A stretch of DNA of 64,000 nucleotides from Gordonia malaquae NBRC 108250. Lineage in GTDB: Bacteria; Actinomycetota; Actinomycetes; Mycobacteriales; Mycobacteriaceae. Location: contig NZ_BAOP01000004.1 of NCBI RefSeq assembly GCF_000344135.1, positions 1-64,000 of the forward strand, written 5' to 3'. A program made the translations under genes and the position numbers. The notes beneath the pieces were generated by a model. It did no database searches and was not told where the DNA came from. It was given only the letters and a program-made list of their open reading frames with translations. This document shows positions 47,294 through 57,300 of this stretch, piece by piece (position 1 is the first letter of the stretch; each line of letters opens with the position of its first letter).

Positions 47294-48279
47294 CCTTCCA
47301 CCACCCGCGCGGCGCAGAGCCAGTTGTCGGGGAACAGTCCCCACGGCAGGTAGCTGTTCGCGTACGGACCGTCAGCCATGAGGTTGGTGGTCAAGCGGGC
47401 GGTCACCGGCAGTACCTCCAGGAGCTTCCGTAGGTTGTTGCGGTTCTTCTCCAGCCCGGACGAGATCGTGTCGAGGTTGGCCATCAGCGGAGCGAATGTG
47501 TTGCCGTTCTCCGCCGCGACTGCCCGAGCCTGCTCGGTGAGTTCGGCGATTCCGTCGAGCATCCTGGTGACGAGTTGTTCACGAGTCGTGATCTTGTTCG
47601 CGAGCTGGGCACCCTGGCCGACGATGATCGCCAGTTGGAACTGACTGCTCTGGACCTGCTCGGTCACAGCCTTCGTGTCGGTGAGGAGGGTGTCGATCTG
47701 CGAGCTGCGGTCGTTGATGATCTTCGACATGCGAGTCAGCGCGTCGAGTGTGGGCCCCATGATCGCCGGTGCGCCCTTGAGCTGTGTGTTCAGCGTCCGA
47801 ATGCTGTTGGCGAGATCCTCAGAGTTGATCCCGGCGAGAACCGGGGTGCCTTTGGCGAGGGTCTGCTGCAGATCGTAGGGCACCCGCGTGTCGGTTATCC
47901 GCTCCCCCGACAGATCCTTGTCCGACTCTCCGACGACGATGTCGATGTAGCGCTGACCCAGGAGCGTCGACATCTTGATCTCTGCGGATCCGTCTTCTTT
48001 GACTTGCACGTCGTCGTCGACGGCCATCGAGATGGTGACATGGTCGCCGTTGAGCTTCGTGCCGGTGACCTCTCCGACGTCAATGCCCGCCACTCGGACT
48101 TTGTCGCCGGGGCGGATTCCACCGGCTTGAGCGAAGTCGCCGGTGTAGTCGCGCTTGCCGAACTCTGCCTGGCTGAGCCCGACCGTCGCAACCAGGACGA
48201 TGATGATGCCGATGGCGCCGAAGATGCCCCACCAGAGGCGACGATTGCCGTCGTACGAGGATTTCAGTCGATTCTTCAC
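47287..48279 (-). CDS. mceC: Mce family protein, MceC position
   Basis: The 330-residue protein has a basic N-terminus, one helix at about 17-38, the Mce domain at about 45-125 (DYTGDFAQAGGIRPGDKVRV, VTISMAVDDDVQVKEDGSAE, GQRYIDIVVG), and a long helical region with many Gln, Thr and Leu. Two Cys residues sit near the C-terminus, as in other Mce C and A subunits. The GTG overlaps the mceB stop (GTGA). Confidence 0.92.
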   Translation of the reverse strand: MKNRLKSSYDGNRRLWWGIFGAIGIIIVLVATVGLSQAEFGKRDYTGDFAQAGGIRPGDKVRVAGIDVGEVTGTKLNGDHVTISMAVDDDVQVKEDGSAEIKMSTLLGQRYIDIVVGESDKDLSGERITDTRVPYDLQQTLAKGTPVLAGINSEDLANSIRTLNTQLKGAPAIMGPTLDALTRMSKIINDRSSQIDTLLTDTKAVTEQVQSSQFQLAIIVGQGAQLANKITTREQLVTRMLDGIAELTEQARAVAAENGNTFAPLMANLDTISSGLEKNRNNLRKLLEVLPVTARLTTNLMADGPYANSYLPWGLFPDNWLCAARVVEGC

Positions 48280-49313
48280 TGGCACACACTCGAATGGTTG
48301 GATCCGCCGATCTGAGTGATCAGACCGGGCGGCAGGAGGACGTCGCCGATCGCGATGTCCAATGTGCACGCGTAGATGTTCAGGTATGCGCCCTGAGACA
48401 TGACGAACGGGAAGTGTCCGAGGAAGATCGGCAGCTGCTTGGCAAGCGAGTCGAGCTTCGCGCCGACACCGATCAGCTGGTTCGTAGCGCTGACACCGGC
48501 CGAGCCGATCGACTTGAGACTCTCGCGACTGTCTGCCAGGACGCCGCCGAGTCCGGAGGCGGTCTGGCCGATCTTGGTGATGGCGGTGCCGAAGGCGCCC
48601 GAGTTGGTGTTCAGGTTCTCGACGAGCGTCGCGGTGCTGTCGAGGAGTCTTTTGACCTGGTCGCCCTGCGACGCGAGTTCACGCATGACAACGGACAGGT
48701 TCGTGATGATCGCACCGAGCACCTGATCTCGGTTGGCCATGTCGCCTGCCACCTGTCCGATCTCGGCGATGGTCCGTGACAGCGACACCTCGTCGCCCTG
48801 GAAGGCCTGGATGAGGCTCTCCGACATCGAGTTCACCTGTTCCGGCGTGAGCGTGTCGAAGACAGGCTGGAACCCGGCGAGCAGTTTGGTCACGTCGAAC
48901 GAGTCCTCACCCGGAAGCCGCAGTGTGGAGCCTTTGCTCAACTGACTGCCCGGCGTCGCACCGTCGAGGTTCAGTGCGAGATATCGCAGTCCGACGAGGT
49001 TCTGGTATCGGATCGCAGCGCGTGTGTTGTCGTAGACGTGCTGGCCGTCCTGCACTTCGAAGGTGACGTGCGCCTTGCCGTCTTCCAGGCTGATGTCCTG
49101 GACGCGGCCCACTCGGACACCCGCCATGCGGACGTCGTCGCCCGCCTTGAGGCCGGACGCGTCGCGGAACACTGTCGCGTAGTCGGTGGTGCCGCCCGAG
49201 ACGGACCGCTCGAGCGTCGACCAGATGATGTAGGTCAGCAGGACTGCGACGACCGCGAACACACCGAAGCCAATCAACGGCTTGCGGATGCTCTCGGTGT
49301 TCTTCTTGCTCAC
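48276..49313 (-). CDS. mceB: Mce family protein, MceB position
   Basis: The 345-residue protein has one N-terminal helix (about 12-34), the Mce domain (about 42-120: YATVFRDASGLKAGDDVRMAG, VTFEVQDGQHVYDNTRAAI, GLRYLALNL), and a helical tunnel region. It ends with two Cys residues (IYACTLDIAI and SSVCQ). The GTG start overlaps the mceA stop. Confidence 0.92.
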   Translation of the reverse strand: MSKKNTESIRKPLIGFGVFAVVAVLLTYIIWSTLERSVSGGTTDYATVFRDASGLKAGDDVRMAGVRVGRVQDISLEDGKAHVTFEVQDGQHVYDNTRAAIRYQNLVGLRYLALNLDGATPGSQLSKGSTLRLPGEDSFDVTKLLAGFQPVFDTLTPEQVNSMSESLIQAFQGDEVSLSRTIAEIGQVAGDMANRDQVLGAIITNLSVVMRELASQGDQVKRLLDSTATLVENLNTNSGAFGTAITKIGQTASGLGGVLADSRESLKSIGSAGVSATNQLIGVGAKLDSLAKQLPIFLGHFPFVMSQGAYLNIYACTLDIAIGDVLLPPGLITQIGGSNHSSVCQ

Positions 49314-50602
49314 CGTTCCCCTCCCTGCTCCGGCGCTGCCGACACCAACGGACCGACCATCAGGGTCTCGGCCGCCGACGGCTTGCGTCCCAGTGCCTTG
49401 CTCAGCGTCTTCTGGTCCTGCTTCGTGGTGACACCGCGGACGTTCTTCGACGCCTTGCGCTTCATCGAGTTCGGGTACACCGACAACGGACCGGACATGG
49501 TGGGGCCGGTTCCGGTGCCCGGGCCGACACAGCCGGGCCCGCGCAGCTGGCCGTACGGCCCGCCGTCGTACACCGGGCAGTTCTGCCGCGTGTACATCTG
49601 GTACGCGCCGAAGTTGACGCCGAGGTTGAGCTGCACGTGACCGTTCACGCCGGTGAAGACTCCGAGAACACGCGTCGCGAGTGTGTAGATCTCGCGGAGG
49701 CCCTCGGGCAACGAGTTCGGCTCGTACATGAGTGCACCGAGCATGGTGTTCAGGTCGTGGACGAGGCGCTTGCCGCCGTCGCCGTTCTTGGCGAACAGTG
49801 CCTGCGTCGAGTCGAGCATCGACTGCGCGTTCGTCAGCAACGCCGTCAGCTCGTCCTGCTTCTCGACGATCGTCATGGCGGGCTTCACCGCCTTGCCCAG
49901 GGTGTCGAGCAGTTCGGGCGTCGACGCGGCCAACGCGTTGATCGACCGGTTGAAGTTGTCGAACCCCGACGGGGCGCCCGCCGGGAACTGCGCGTTGATC
50001 GTCTTCCAGTAGGTGTCGAGAACGCCGACGAACGTAGAGAACGTCGCGCCGCCGCCGTCGAGCGAGTCGGCGATGGTGCCGAGCACCATGCCGAGATCCT
50101 CCGGCGGCACACTCTTGAGAAGTGTTCGAAGGTCGTTCTGCGCATCCTGCAACCGGATCGTCGGCTCGGATGTGTCGGCAGGAACGACGTCACCCGAACC
50201 GAGTCGGTCACTCGACGGGTTCTTGGGTTGAATCAGCTCCACCGAGTTCACGCCGAACAGGTTCGACGGCACCGTGCGCGCGGTCGTGTTCTTCGGGATC
50301 CCCGACGCTTGTCCGGGATCGAGCAGCATCGCCACGTCGCGTCGTTGGTCACCAGCCGAGCCGACGACCGAGACGGAGTCGACTTCGCCGACGATCATTC
50401 CGTTGTAGCGGACGTCCGCACCGCTGATCAAGCCGTCACCGACATCGGTGAGCTGAGCGGTGACTTCCGTGTTGTCGTCGAATTTGCCCTGGTAGCGCAT
50501 CATCAGCAGCGTCACGACGAGTGCCGCGACCGCCGCGAAGATCACGCCCCGCACGAAGTACGTCGACAGTGACGGGTCACGGCCTCCGGTATCGATTCTC
50601 AT
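49310..50602 (-). CDS. mceA: Mce family protein, MceA position
   Basis: The 430-residue protein is the first Mce subunit. It has one helix at about 17-37, the Mce domain at about 44-130 (VTAQLTDVGDGLISGADVRY, VGEVDSVSVV, NLFGVNSVELIQP), and a long helical stretch. A tail follows with QNCPVYDGGPYGQLRGPGCVG, which has a conserved Cys pair, then a Lys-rich end. Six such subunits form a tunnel across the periplasm for lipid import. It starts 6 bases after yrbEB. The substrate class (fatty acid, sterol or other) cannot be read from the sequence. Confidence 0.92.
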   Translation of the reverse strand: MRIDTGGRDPSLSTYFVRGVIFAAVAALVVTLLMMRYQGKFDDNTEVTAQLTDVGDGLISGADVRYNGMIVGEVDSVSVVGSAGDQRRDVAMLLDPGQASGIPKNTTARTVPSNLFGVNSVELIQPKNPSSDRLGSGDVVPADTSEPTIRLQDAQNDLRTLLKSVPPEDLGMVLGTIADSLDGGGATFSTFVGVLDTYWKTINAQFPAGAPSGFDNFNRSINALAASTPELLDTLGKAVKPAMTIVEKQDELTALLTNAQSMLDSTQALFAKNGDGGKRLVHDLNTMLGALMYEPNSLPEGLREIYTLATRVLGVFTGVNGHVQLNLGVNFGAYQMYTRQNCPVYDGGPYGQLRGPGCVGPGTGTGPTMSGPLSVYPNSMKRKASKNVRGVTTKQDQKTLSKALGRKPSAAETLMVGPLVSAAPEQGGER

Positions 50603-50608
50603 AGCCGG

Positions 50609-51475
50609 TTACCCCGATATCCTGATTCCGGCGGACATGCCCCAGAAGACGAGCGTCATGATCAGATTCGCGAACACGATCGTGATGATCGACAGTCGGA
50701 TCGCGTGTCCGGCCGCGACGCCGACGCCTTCGGGGCCACCCGACGCGAAGAAGCCGTAGTAGCACTGGATGAAGGTTGTCAGCAGGACGAAGACGATCAC
50801 CTTCACGAAGGAGAACGCGACGTCGCGCGACATGATGAACGAGTTGAAGTAGTGCAGGTACGTGCCGGTGCCCTGGCCGCTCTGCACCTGGAACATCAGC
50901 TGGCAGGCGATGTAGTTGGCCGCGAGTGAGATCGCGTACAGCGGGATGATCGAGAGGACGGCCGCCGCCATGCGGGTGGTCACCAGGTACGGGAGAGGTC
51001 TGATCGCGATCGCCTCGAGTGCGTCGATCTCCTCGCTGATGCGCATGGAGCCGAGCTGCGCGGTGAAACGGCAGCCGGACTGGGCGGTGAAGGCCGTCGC
51101 CGCCAACAGGGGCGCGATCTCACGGGTCGTCGCGAACGCCGACAGTCCGCCGGTAACCGGCGACATGCCGAGCAGATTCAGCGCGGTGTAGCCCTCGATG
51201 CCGACCGTCGCGCCACCCATGACGCCGAGGATCACCATGACACCGACGGTGCCGCCGCCGACGACGATCGCACCGTTGCCCCATGCGACGTCGGAGAGCA
51301 GACGCCACACTTCCTTCTTGTAGTGGCGGAAGGTGACGGGGGCGAGCCCGATCGACTTCACCAGGAAGGTGATGAGGTGGCCCATCGCGACGAGAACATC
51401 GCGGGGTGCCTCGAGCCCCTTGCGGCCCCATTCGAGGGGCTTCAGCAGAGGCGGCGTATACCGAGACGCGGTCAT
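50609..51475 (-). CDS. yrbEB: MlaE/YrbE-type permease, YrbEB
   Basis: The 288-residue permease is the second integral-membrane subunit of the Mce importer, acting with an Mce-specific ATPase encoded elsewhere. Motifs include GGGTVGVMVILGVMGGATVG, REIAPLLAATAFTAQSG, the EIDALEAIAIRPLPYLVTTR loop that contacts the ATPase, and the ending YGFFASGGPEGVGVAAGHAIR. Five to six membrane helices are visible. It lies one base after yrbEA. Confidence 0.93.
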   Translation of the reverse strand: MTASRYTPPLLKPLEWGRKGLEAPRDVLVAMGHLITFLVKSIGLAPVTFRHYKKEVWRLLSDVAWGNGAIVVGGGTVGVMVILGVMGGATVGIEGYTALNLLGMSPVTGGLSAFATTREIAPLLAATAFTAQSGCRFTAQLGSMRISEEIDALEAIAIRPLPYLVTTRMAAAVLSIIPLYAISLAANYIACQLMFQVQSGQGTGTYLHYFNSFIMSRDVAFSFVKVIVFVLLTTFIQCYYGFFASGGPEGVGVAAGHAIRLSIITIVFANLIMTLVFWGMSAGIRISG

Positions 51476-51476
51476 G

Positions 51477-52337
51477 TCACACCACCTTGGCCGGGACGAT
51501 GAGGGCGAACAGCTGCGTCATCACCACGTTGACGGTGAACAGCAGAAGGACCGAGTTCACGACCGCCGCGTTCACCGAGTTCGCGACGCCTGCGGGTCCG
51601 CCACTTGTGTTCAAGCCGCGGTCACAGGCGACAACAGCGACGATCGCACCGAATATCACGGCTTTCACCAGCGCGAATATCAAGTCCGATGTGCTCGCGA
51701 ACGACGCGAACGTGCCCGTGTAGCTGCCAGGCGTGCCTCCCTGCGCGTACACGTTGAAGACATAGCCGGTGATGAAGCCGACGAAGCAGACGAAGCCGCA
51801 GAGCAGGAACGCGACGACCATCGTCGCGAGGAGGCGCGGCGAGATGAGACGCTGGATCGGATTGACGCCCATCACCTTCATGGCGTCGATCTCCTCGCGG
51901 ATGGTGCGCGAGCCGAGGTCGGCGGCGATGGCCGATCCGACTGCCCCGGCGAGCAGCAGCGACGTGACCAGCGGCGCGCCCTGGCGGATCACACCGAGGC
52001 CGGTGGCAGCGCCGGAGAACGATGTCGCACCGATCTGGCCCGCGATGTTGGAGACCTGGATCGAGACGATCACGCCGATGGGAATCGCGACGAGCAACGT
52101 CGGGAACACCGACGTCGACGCCATGAACGCGCACTGGCGGATGAACTCCTTGAACGGGAATCGACGCTTCGCGATATCGGTGGCGAGGACCTTGAAGACT
52201 TCGATGAACATCGCCAGCTGTCGCCCGAACGTCTCGAACGATTTGGTCACGTGATCGTGGAACCACGTTCCGACGCCGCTGCGAGACCAGCGTTCGCCGA
52301 TGCCGGCGCGCCGGGTGTCGACCGTCTGTGTGCTCAC
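51477..52337 (-). CDS. yrbEA: MlaE/YrbE-type permease, YrbEA
   Basis: The 286-residue permease leads the mce operon. It has SVFPTLLVAIPIGVIVSIQV, AGAVGSAIAADLGSRTIREEIDAMKVMGVNPIQRLISPR, which is the conserved ATPase-coupling loop, and CDRGLNTSGGPAGVANSVNAAVV near the end. The GTG start is directly preceded by AGGGGA with no spacing, which is unusual, but no other start keeps the family N-terminus. The 305-base upstream region must hold the operon promoter. Confidence 0.92.
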   Translation of the reverse strand: MSTQTVDTRRAGIGERWSRSGVGTWFHDHVTKSFETFGRQLAMFIEVFKVLATDIAKRRFPFKEFIRQCAFMASTSVFPTLLVAIPIGVIVSIQVSNIAGQIGATSFSGAATGLGVIRQGAPLVTSLLLAGAVGSAIAADLGSRTIREEIDAMKVMGVNPIQRLISPRLLATMVVAFLLCGFVCFVGFITGYVFNVYAQGGTPGSYTGTFASFASTSDLIFALVKAVIFGAIVAVVACDRGLNTSGGPAGVANSVNAAVVNSVLLLFTVNVVMTQLFALIVPAKVV

Positions 52338-52642
52338 TCCCCTGACTTCACATCGTCGATGTCATGGCGCAGCCACGCGGTCATCCCGCCTTGCCCCCAC
52401 GATCCTTCGGATGGTCTTCGGAGCGTCGCCCCGGAGATCTGTGGCTCGAAGCATACACAGAACGACACGTTTCCGGTGCCACGGGTCACAGATAGTTACC
52501 TACTGTGATCCAGCACAGACGTATCGACAGTCGTCAGGGGTGTATTCGGGCATTTGGAACGATGGCGTGCCACATAGTACCGGTCGCGTGGCGAAATGGT
52601 CATCGTCGGTACAATCCGCCCGACTCTCACGGCGAGAGGACC
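52338..52642. promoter_or_regulatory. Gene-free region upstream of the mce operon, with a 23-base imperfect palindrome
   Basis: No coding frame of merit lies in these 305 bases between the yrbEA start and the ilvA stop. At 52485-52507 there is a symmetric site with TCACAG and CTGTGA arms around an 11-base centre, extended by partial matches (TCACAGATAG against TCACAGTAGG). It lies about 150 bases before yrbEA and could be an operator of the mce operon. No clear -35/-10 pair was found. No strong ilvA terminator was seen. Confidence 0.45.
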
Positions 52643-54034
52643 TCAGGTGAGATAGCGGTATGCGGGAGTTCCCGGTTCGAGGCGCTCCACGTCGAGACGT
52701 GAGTGCGCCATTCGACGTTCGAGTCCCTCGAGGCCCGAGGGGGCGCCGAGTTCGATGCCGACGAGCGCGGCACCGGTGTCACGGTTGTTCCGCTTCACAT
52801 ACTCGAAGAGCGTGATGTCGTCGTCCGGCCCGAGCACATCATCGAGGAACCTGCGCAACGCGCCCGGCTCCTGTGGGAAATTCACCAGGAAGTAGTGCTT
52901 GAGGCCACGATGAACCAGTGAACGCTCGATGATCTCTCCGTACCGGGAGACGTCGTTGTTGCCCCCGGACACCAGGGAGACGACTCGCGCACCGGGCGCG
53001 ATCGGAAGGTCGGCCAGCGCTGCAGTGGCGAGTGCACCGGCAGGCTCGGCGATGATCCCCTCGTTCTGGTACAGCTCCAGCATCGTCGAACAGATGGCGC
53101 CCTCGTCGACGTGGGTGAGCGTCACACTGCCCGGTGCGAGATCGATCTCGTCGGCGTCGATCACCGGCGCCGCAGGCGCGTCAGTGATGGCGGCGAGGAC
53201 CGGGTGGGCCACGACCCGCGCACCGGCAGCCGCCATCACTGCGTGGCCGAGGGCGCCGATCCGCTTGACCGAGGCACCGTCGACGAACGGATCGATCGTG
53301 TCGAGCGTGTAGGGCGCGCCGTTGACGAGCGCCGCTGCGAGCGACACCGCACCCGCGGGCTCCACACCGACGATCGCCACCGTGGGGTGCGCCGACCGAA
53401 GGTACGTGACGATTCCCGCCATGCACCCCGCTCCACCGACGGGGAGGACCACCACGTCCGGCGGTCCGTCGAGCTGGTCGAGGATCTCGCGGCCGATCGT
53501 GCCTTGGCCCGACGCCGTGCGCGCGTCGTCGAATGCATGGATCCAGGTGGCGCCGGTCCGCATCACGTCCGACTGCGCAGCAGCCGCGGCGGCGTCGTAC
53601 GTCTCCCCCACCGGGATCAACTCGACAAATCCGTTGCCATGCCAGACGATGCGGTCACGCTTCTGCTTCGGGGTGGTGGTGGGCACGTAGATCCGGCCGT
53701 GGACTTTCATCGTCGCGCATGCGAACGCGACACCCTGTGCGTGGTTGCCTGCGCTCGCGGCGACGACACCTGCCGCCAACTCCGTCTCGGACAGCTGCGC
53801 CATCACGTTGTACGCACCGCGAATCTTGTAGGACCGGACGGTCTGCAGGTCTTCGCGCTTGAGATGGATCTGCGCACCATAGTCGCGCGAGAGGCGCGGG
53901 CATGCGTCGAGAGGAGTGTTCGAGACGACACCCTCCAGTCGCGCCGCGGCAGCGTCGATACTGCTCGGCGTCAGACCGGGAACGGGCGGCTCAGAACTCT
54001 CGACTGCTGTCGGCGGCGTACTCACGCCGTCCAT
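52643..54034 (-). CDS. ilvA: Threonine ammonia-lyase (threonine dehydratase)
   Basis: IlvA deaminates threonine to 2-oxobutanoate, the first step to isoleucine. The 463-residue enzyme has the PLP lysine in VRSYKIRGAYN, SAGNHAQGVAFA, the glycine loop VLPVGGAGCMAG, and SGGNNDVSRY. The C-terminal part carries one ACT-like regulatory segment (HYFLVNFPQEPGALRRFLDDVL), as in corynebacteria, suggesting isoleucine feedback. The ATG at 54034 or a GTG 9 bases in are both possible. The small membrane-protein gene overlaps its first 44 bases. Confidence 0.94.
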   Translation of the reverse strand: MDGVSTPPTAVESSEPPVPGLTPSSIDAAAARLEGVVSNTPLDACPRLSRDYGAQIHLKREDLQTVRSYKIRGAYNVMAQLSETELAAGVVAASAGNHAQGVAFACATMKVHGRIYVPTTTPKQKRDRIVWHGNGFVELIPVGETYDAAAAAAQSDVMRTGATWIHAFDDARTASGQGTIGREILDQLDGPPDVVVLPVGGAGCMAGIVTYLRSAHPTVAIVGVEPAGAVSLAAALVNGAPYTLDTIDPFVDGASVKRIGALGHAVMAAAGARVVAHPVLAAITDAPAAPVIDADEIDLAPGSVTLTHVDEGAICSTMLELYQNEGIIAEPAGALATAALADLPIAPGARVVSLVSGGNNDVSRYGEIIERSLVHRGLKHYFLVNFPQEPGALRRFLDDVLGPDDDITLFEYVKRNNRDTGAALVGIELGAPSGLEGLERRMAHSRLDVERLEPGTPAYRYLT

Positions 54035-54257
54035 CGTCCCACCGTCGGCCGTACCAGGCGTAGCCGCCCCACCACGCTGTGACCGCCGCCGCTGCGGCCA
54101 TCCAGGCGGCGACGACCATCGTGCCGCCGAACACCATCACGGACACACCCGCGAGCACTCCGCACAGCACCGCGAGCAGCTTGTTCAGCGGCCAGCTCAC
54201 GCCTGCGACGTCGACGGTCGGCATCAACCGGGTCGCCTCACGAATCAGGGTGGTCAT
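53991..54257 (-). CDS. Small two-helix membrane protein overlapping ilvA
   Basis: The 88-residue protein has a polar N-terminus (MTTLIREATRLMPTVDVAG), two hydrophobic helices at about 24-44 and 46-62, and a charged Trp/Arg/Asp tail. I do not recognise the family. The ATG at 54257 is chosen because TATAGT lies exactly 6 bases upstream, indicating a leaderless start; the longer frame would begin beyond the promoter. The 3' end overlaps ilvA by 44 bases on the same strand in another frame. Confidence 0.75.
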   Translation of the reverse strand: MTTLIREATRLMPTVDVAGVSWPLNKLLAVLCGVLAGVSVMVFGGTMVVAAWMAAAAAVTAWWGGYAWYGRRWDDGRREYAADSSREF

Positions 54258-54263
54258 ATAACG

Positions 54264-54269
54264 ACTATA
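54264..54269 (-). promoter_or_regulatory. -10 box for the small membrane protein (and perhaps ilvA)
   Basis: TATAGT on the minus strand lies 6 bases before the ATG at 54257, the best match to consensus among the leaderless boxes in this window. Confidence 0.55.
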
Positions 54270-54335
54270 GCGCATCCTGATCAAGAGTTTCGGGTGCCCG
54301 AAACATGATGTGTCGCACACCCGGCAGATGGAGCG

Positions 54336-57300
54336 TCAGGTGAGGCAGCTGGGTCCGAGGAGGGCCTTCAGGTCGCCCATCAACGCCGACGTCGGATTCA
54401 CCCGAAGTGCGTCGGTGAGCCGCAGCTGCGTCTGCTTGCGGTCGCTGACCAGCGTCACGTGAACGTCGGACGTGCCGGGATGCCGGACCAGGACCTGTTT
54501 GAGCGCACCGATCCGATCCGGTGTGCACCTGTTCGCGGCCAGCGTCAGCATCAGCGGCTTCGACGTCCCGACCGCGGTGAGGTCCGGAACGGCGAGATCG
54601 TTGGCACTGATCATCAACGAGTCGTCACGCTTGTTGACACGCGCCCGGACGAGGACGATGTTGTCCTGCACCAAGTCCATGCCGTACGCCGTGAAGGCCC
54701 GCGGAAAAAAGTAGACCTCGGCGCCACCGACCATGTCTTCGATCGTGACGGCAGCCCACGGTTCGCCCTTCTTGTTCACTCGACGCGTGACAGACGAGAT
54801 GATGCCGCCGATCGTGATCTGCGCACCGTCGGAGATGTTGCCTTCCAGCAGCGAGGTGATCGACGTGTCGGTCTGCGCGGAGATCGCGTGTTCGACTCCG
54901 GCGAGGGGATGCCCGGACACGTACAGGCCGAGCATGTCGCGTTCGAGCGCGAGCTTGTGCTTGTTGTCCCACTCCTCGTCTGGAACCTTGACGGCGAACA
55001 CGTCGCCGACGTCCTCGATGTCGGAGCCTCCGAAGAGATCGAACTGCCCCATCGCCTCGGCCTTCTTGGTCCCGAGGACCGAGTCGACGGCGTCGGCATG
55101 CACCAGGAACAGCCCCTTGCGCGGATGTTCCATGGAGTCGAACGCACCCGCCTTGACCAGCGATTCGGTCACCTTCTTGGTACAGGCCACCACATCGATC
55201 TTGCCGAGATAGTCCGAGAAGTTCGTGTACGCGCCCTTGCTCTCGCGAGTCGCGATGATCGAGGCCACCACACCCGACCCGACGTTGCGGATCGCGGCGA
55301 GACCGAAGCGGATGTCCTCCCCGACGGCGGCGAAGTCGGCGCGCGACTCGTTCACATCCGGCGGAAGGACGGTGATGCCCATCTTCCGGCAGTCCGCCAG
55401 GTAGATCGCAGCCTTGTCCTTGTCGTCGCCGACGGACGTGAGCAGGCCGGCCATGTATTCGGCCGGGTAATTCGCCTTGAGGTACGCGGTCCAGAACGAG
55501 ACGAGACCATAGCCCGCCGCGTGCGACTTGTTGAATGCGTAACCCGCGAACGGGAGGACGGTGTCCCACAGGGCGGTGATCGCCGCCTGCGAGAAGCCGT
55601 TCTTCTTCATCCCCTCCGCGAAGCCGTCGTAGGCCTCGTCGAGGATCTCCTTCTTCTTCTTGCCCATCGCGCGTCGCAGGAGGTCGGCCTCGCCGAGCGA
55701 GTACCCGGCCACCTTCTGCGCGATCTGCATGATCTGTTCCTGGTAGACGATCAGACCGAACGTCTCCGAGAGGATCTCCTTGAGCGGTTCCTCCAGCTCG
55801 GGGTGAATCGGCTTGATGTCCTGCAGGCCGTTCTTGCGTTTGGCGTAATCGGTGTGCGCGTTCACACCCATCGGACCCGGTCGGTACAGCGCGAGAACAG
55901 CGACGATGTCTTCGAAGCCCGTCGGCTGCATCAGCTTGAGGAGTTCGCGCATGGCCGCACCGTCGAGCTGGAACACGCCGAGCGTGTCGCCGCGCGCGAG
56001 CAGTTCGTAGGTGGCCGGGTCTTCCAGCGGAAGCTTGTCGAGGTCGAGGTCAATTCCGCGGTTCGTCTTGATGTTCTCGATGGCGTCGCCGATGACCGTC
56101 AGGTTGCGCAGACCGAGGAAGTCCATCTTCAGTAGACCGATGGCCTCACACGACGGGTAGTCCCACCCGGTGATGATCGCGCCGTCCTGCGCACGCTTCC
56201 ACACCGGAATCGCGTCGGTGAGCGGCTCGCTCGACATGATGACGGCACACGCGTGGACGCCGGCGTTGCGGATCAGCCCCTCGAGGCCGAGCGCGGTGTC
56301 GTAGATGCGCTTGACGTCGGGATCGGTGTCGATGAGGGTCCGGACCTCGGCCGCTTCACCGAAGCGCTCATGATTCGGATCGGTGATGCCGGCAACCGAG
56401 ATGTCCTTGGCCATGATGGGCGGCGGCAGCGCCTTCGTGATGCGGTCGGCGATCGCGAAGCCCGGCTGCCCGAACTGAACGCGCGCCGAGTCCTTGATCG
56501 CGGCCTTCGTCTTGATCGTTCCGAAGGTGATGACCTGAGCGACCTTGTCGTTGCCCCACTTCTGCGACGCGTAGACGATCATCTCGCCGCGGCGGCGATC
56601 GTCGAAGTCGATGTCGATATCGGGCATCGACACGCGTTCAGGGTTCAGGAAGCGCTCGAAGAGCAGCCCGTGCGGGATCGGATCGATGTTCGTGATTCCC
56701 AAGGCCCATGCGACGAGTGACCCTGCCGCGCTGCCTCGGCCGGGGCCGACGCGGATCCCGACTTCGAGCGCGTGTTTGATGAGGTCGCCGACCACCAGGA
56801 AGTAGGCGGGGAAACCCATCTGGTTGATCACGCGGAGCTCGTACTCGGCACGTTCGGTGTAGTTCGTCGGCACCGTCTGTCCGGTGAACCGGCGATCGAG
56901 GCCTGCCATCACCTCGTGCGACAGCCACGACTCCTGCGTGTATCCCTCCGGCACGGGGAAGATCGGCATCCGGTCACGGTGCGTGAACACCCCTTGGTAG
57001 GACGTGACGCGCTCACCGATCTCGACGGTGTTGTCGCAGCCGCCGGGCACCTGGTGGTCCCACAGCTCGCGCATCTCGTCCGCCGACTTCAGGTAGTACC
57101 CGTCGCCGTCGAACTTGAATCGGGTCGGGTCCGACAGCGTCTTTCCCGTCTGCACGCAGAGAAGCGCTTCGTGCGAGGTCGCCTGCTCGCGAGTCACGTA
57201 GTGGCAGTCGTTCGTCACGATCGGCTTGATGCCGAGCTTGCGGCCGATGTCGAGCAGGCCCGAGCGCACGCGAGACTCGATCTCGAGGCCGTGTTCCATC

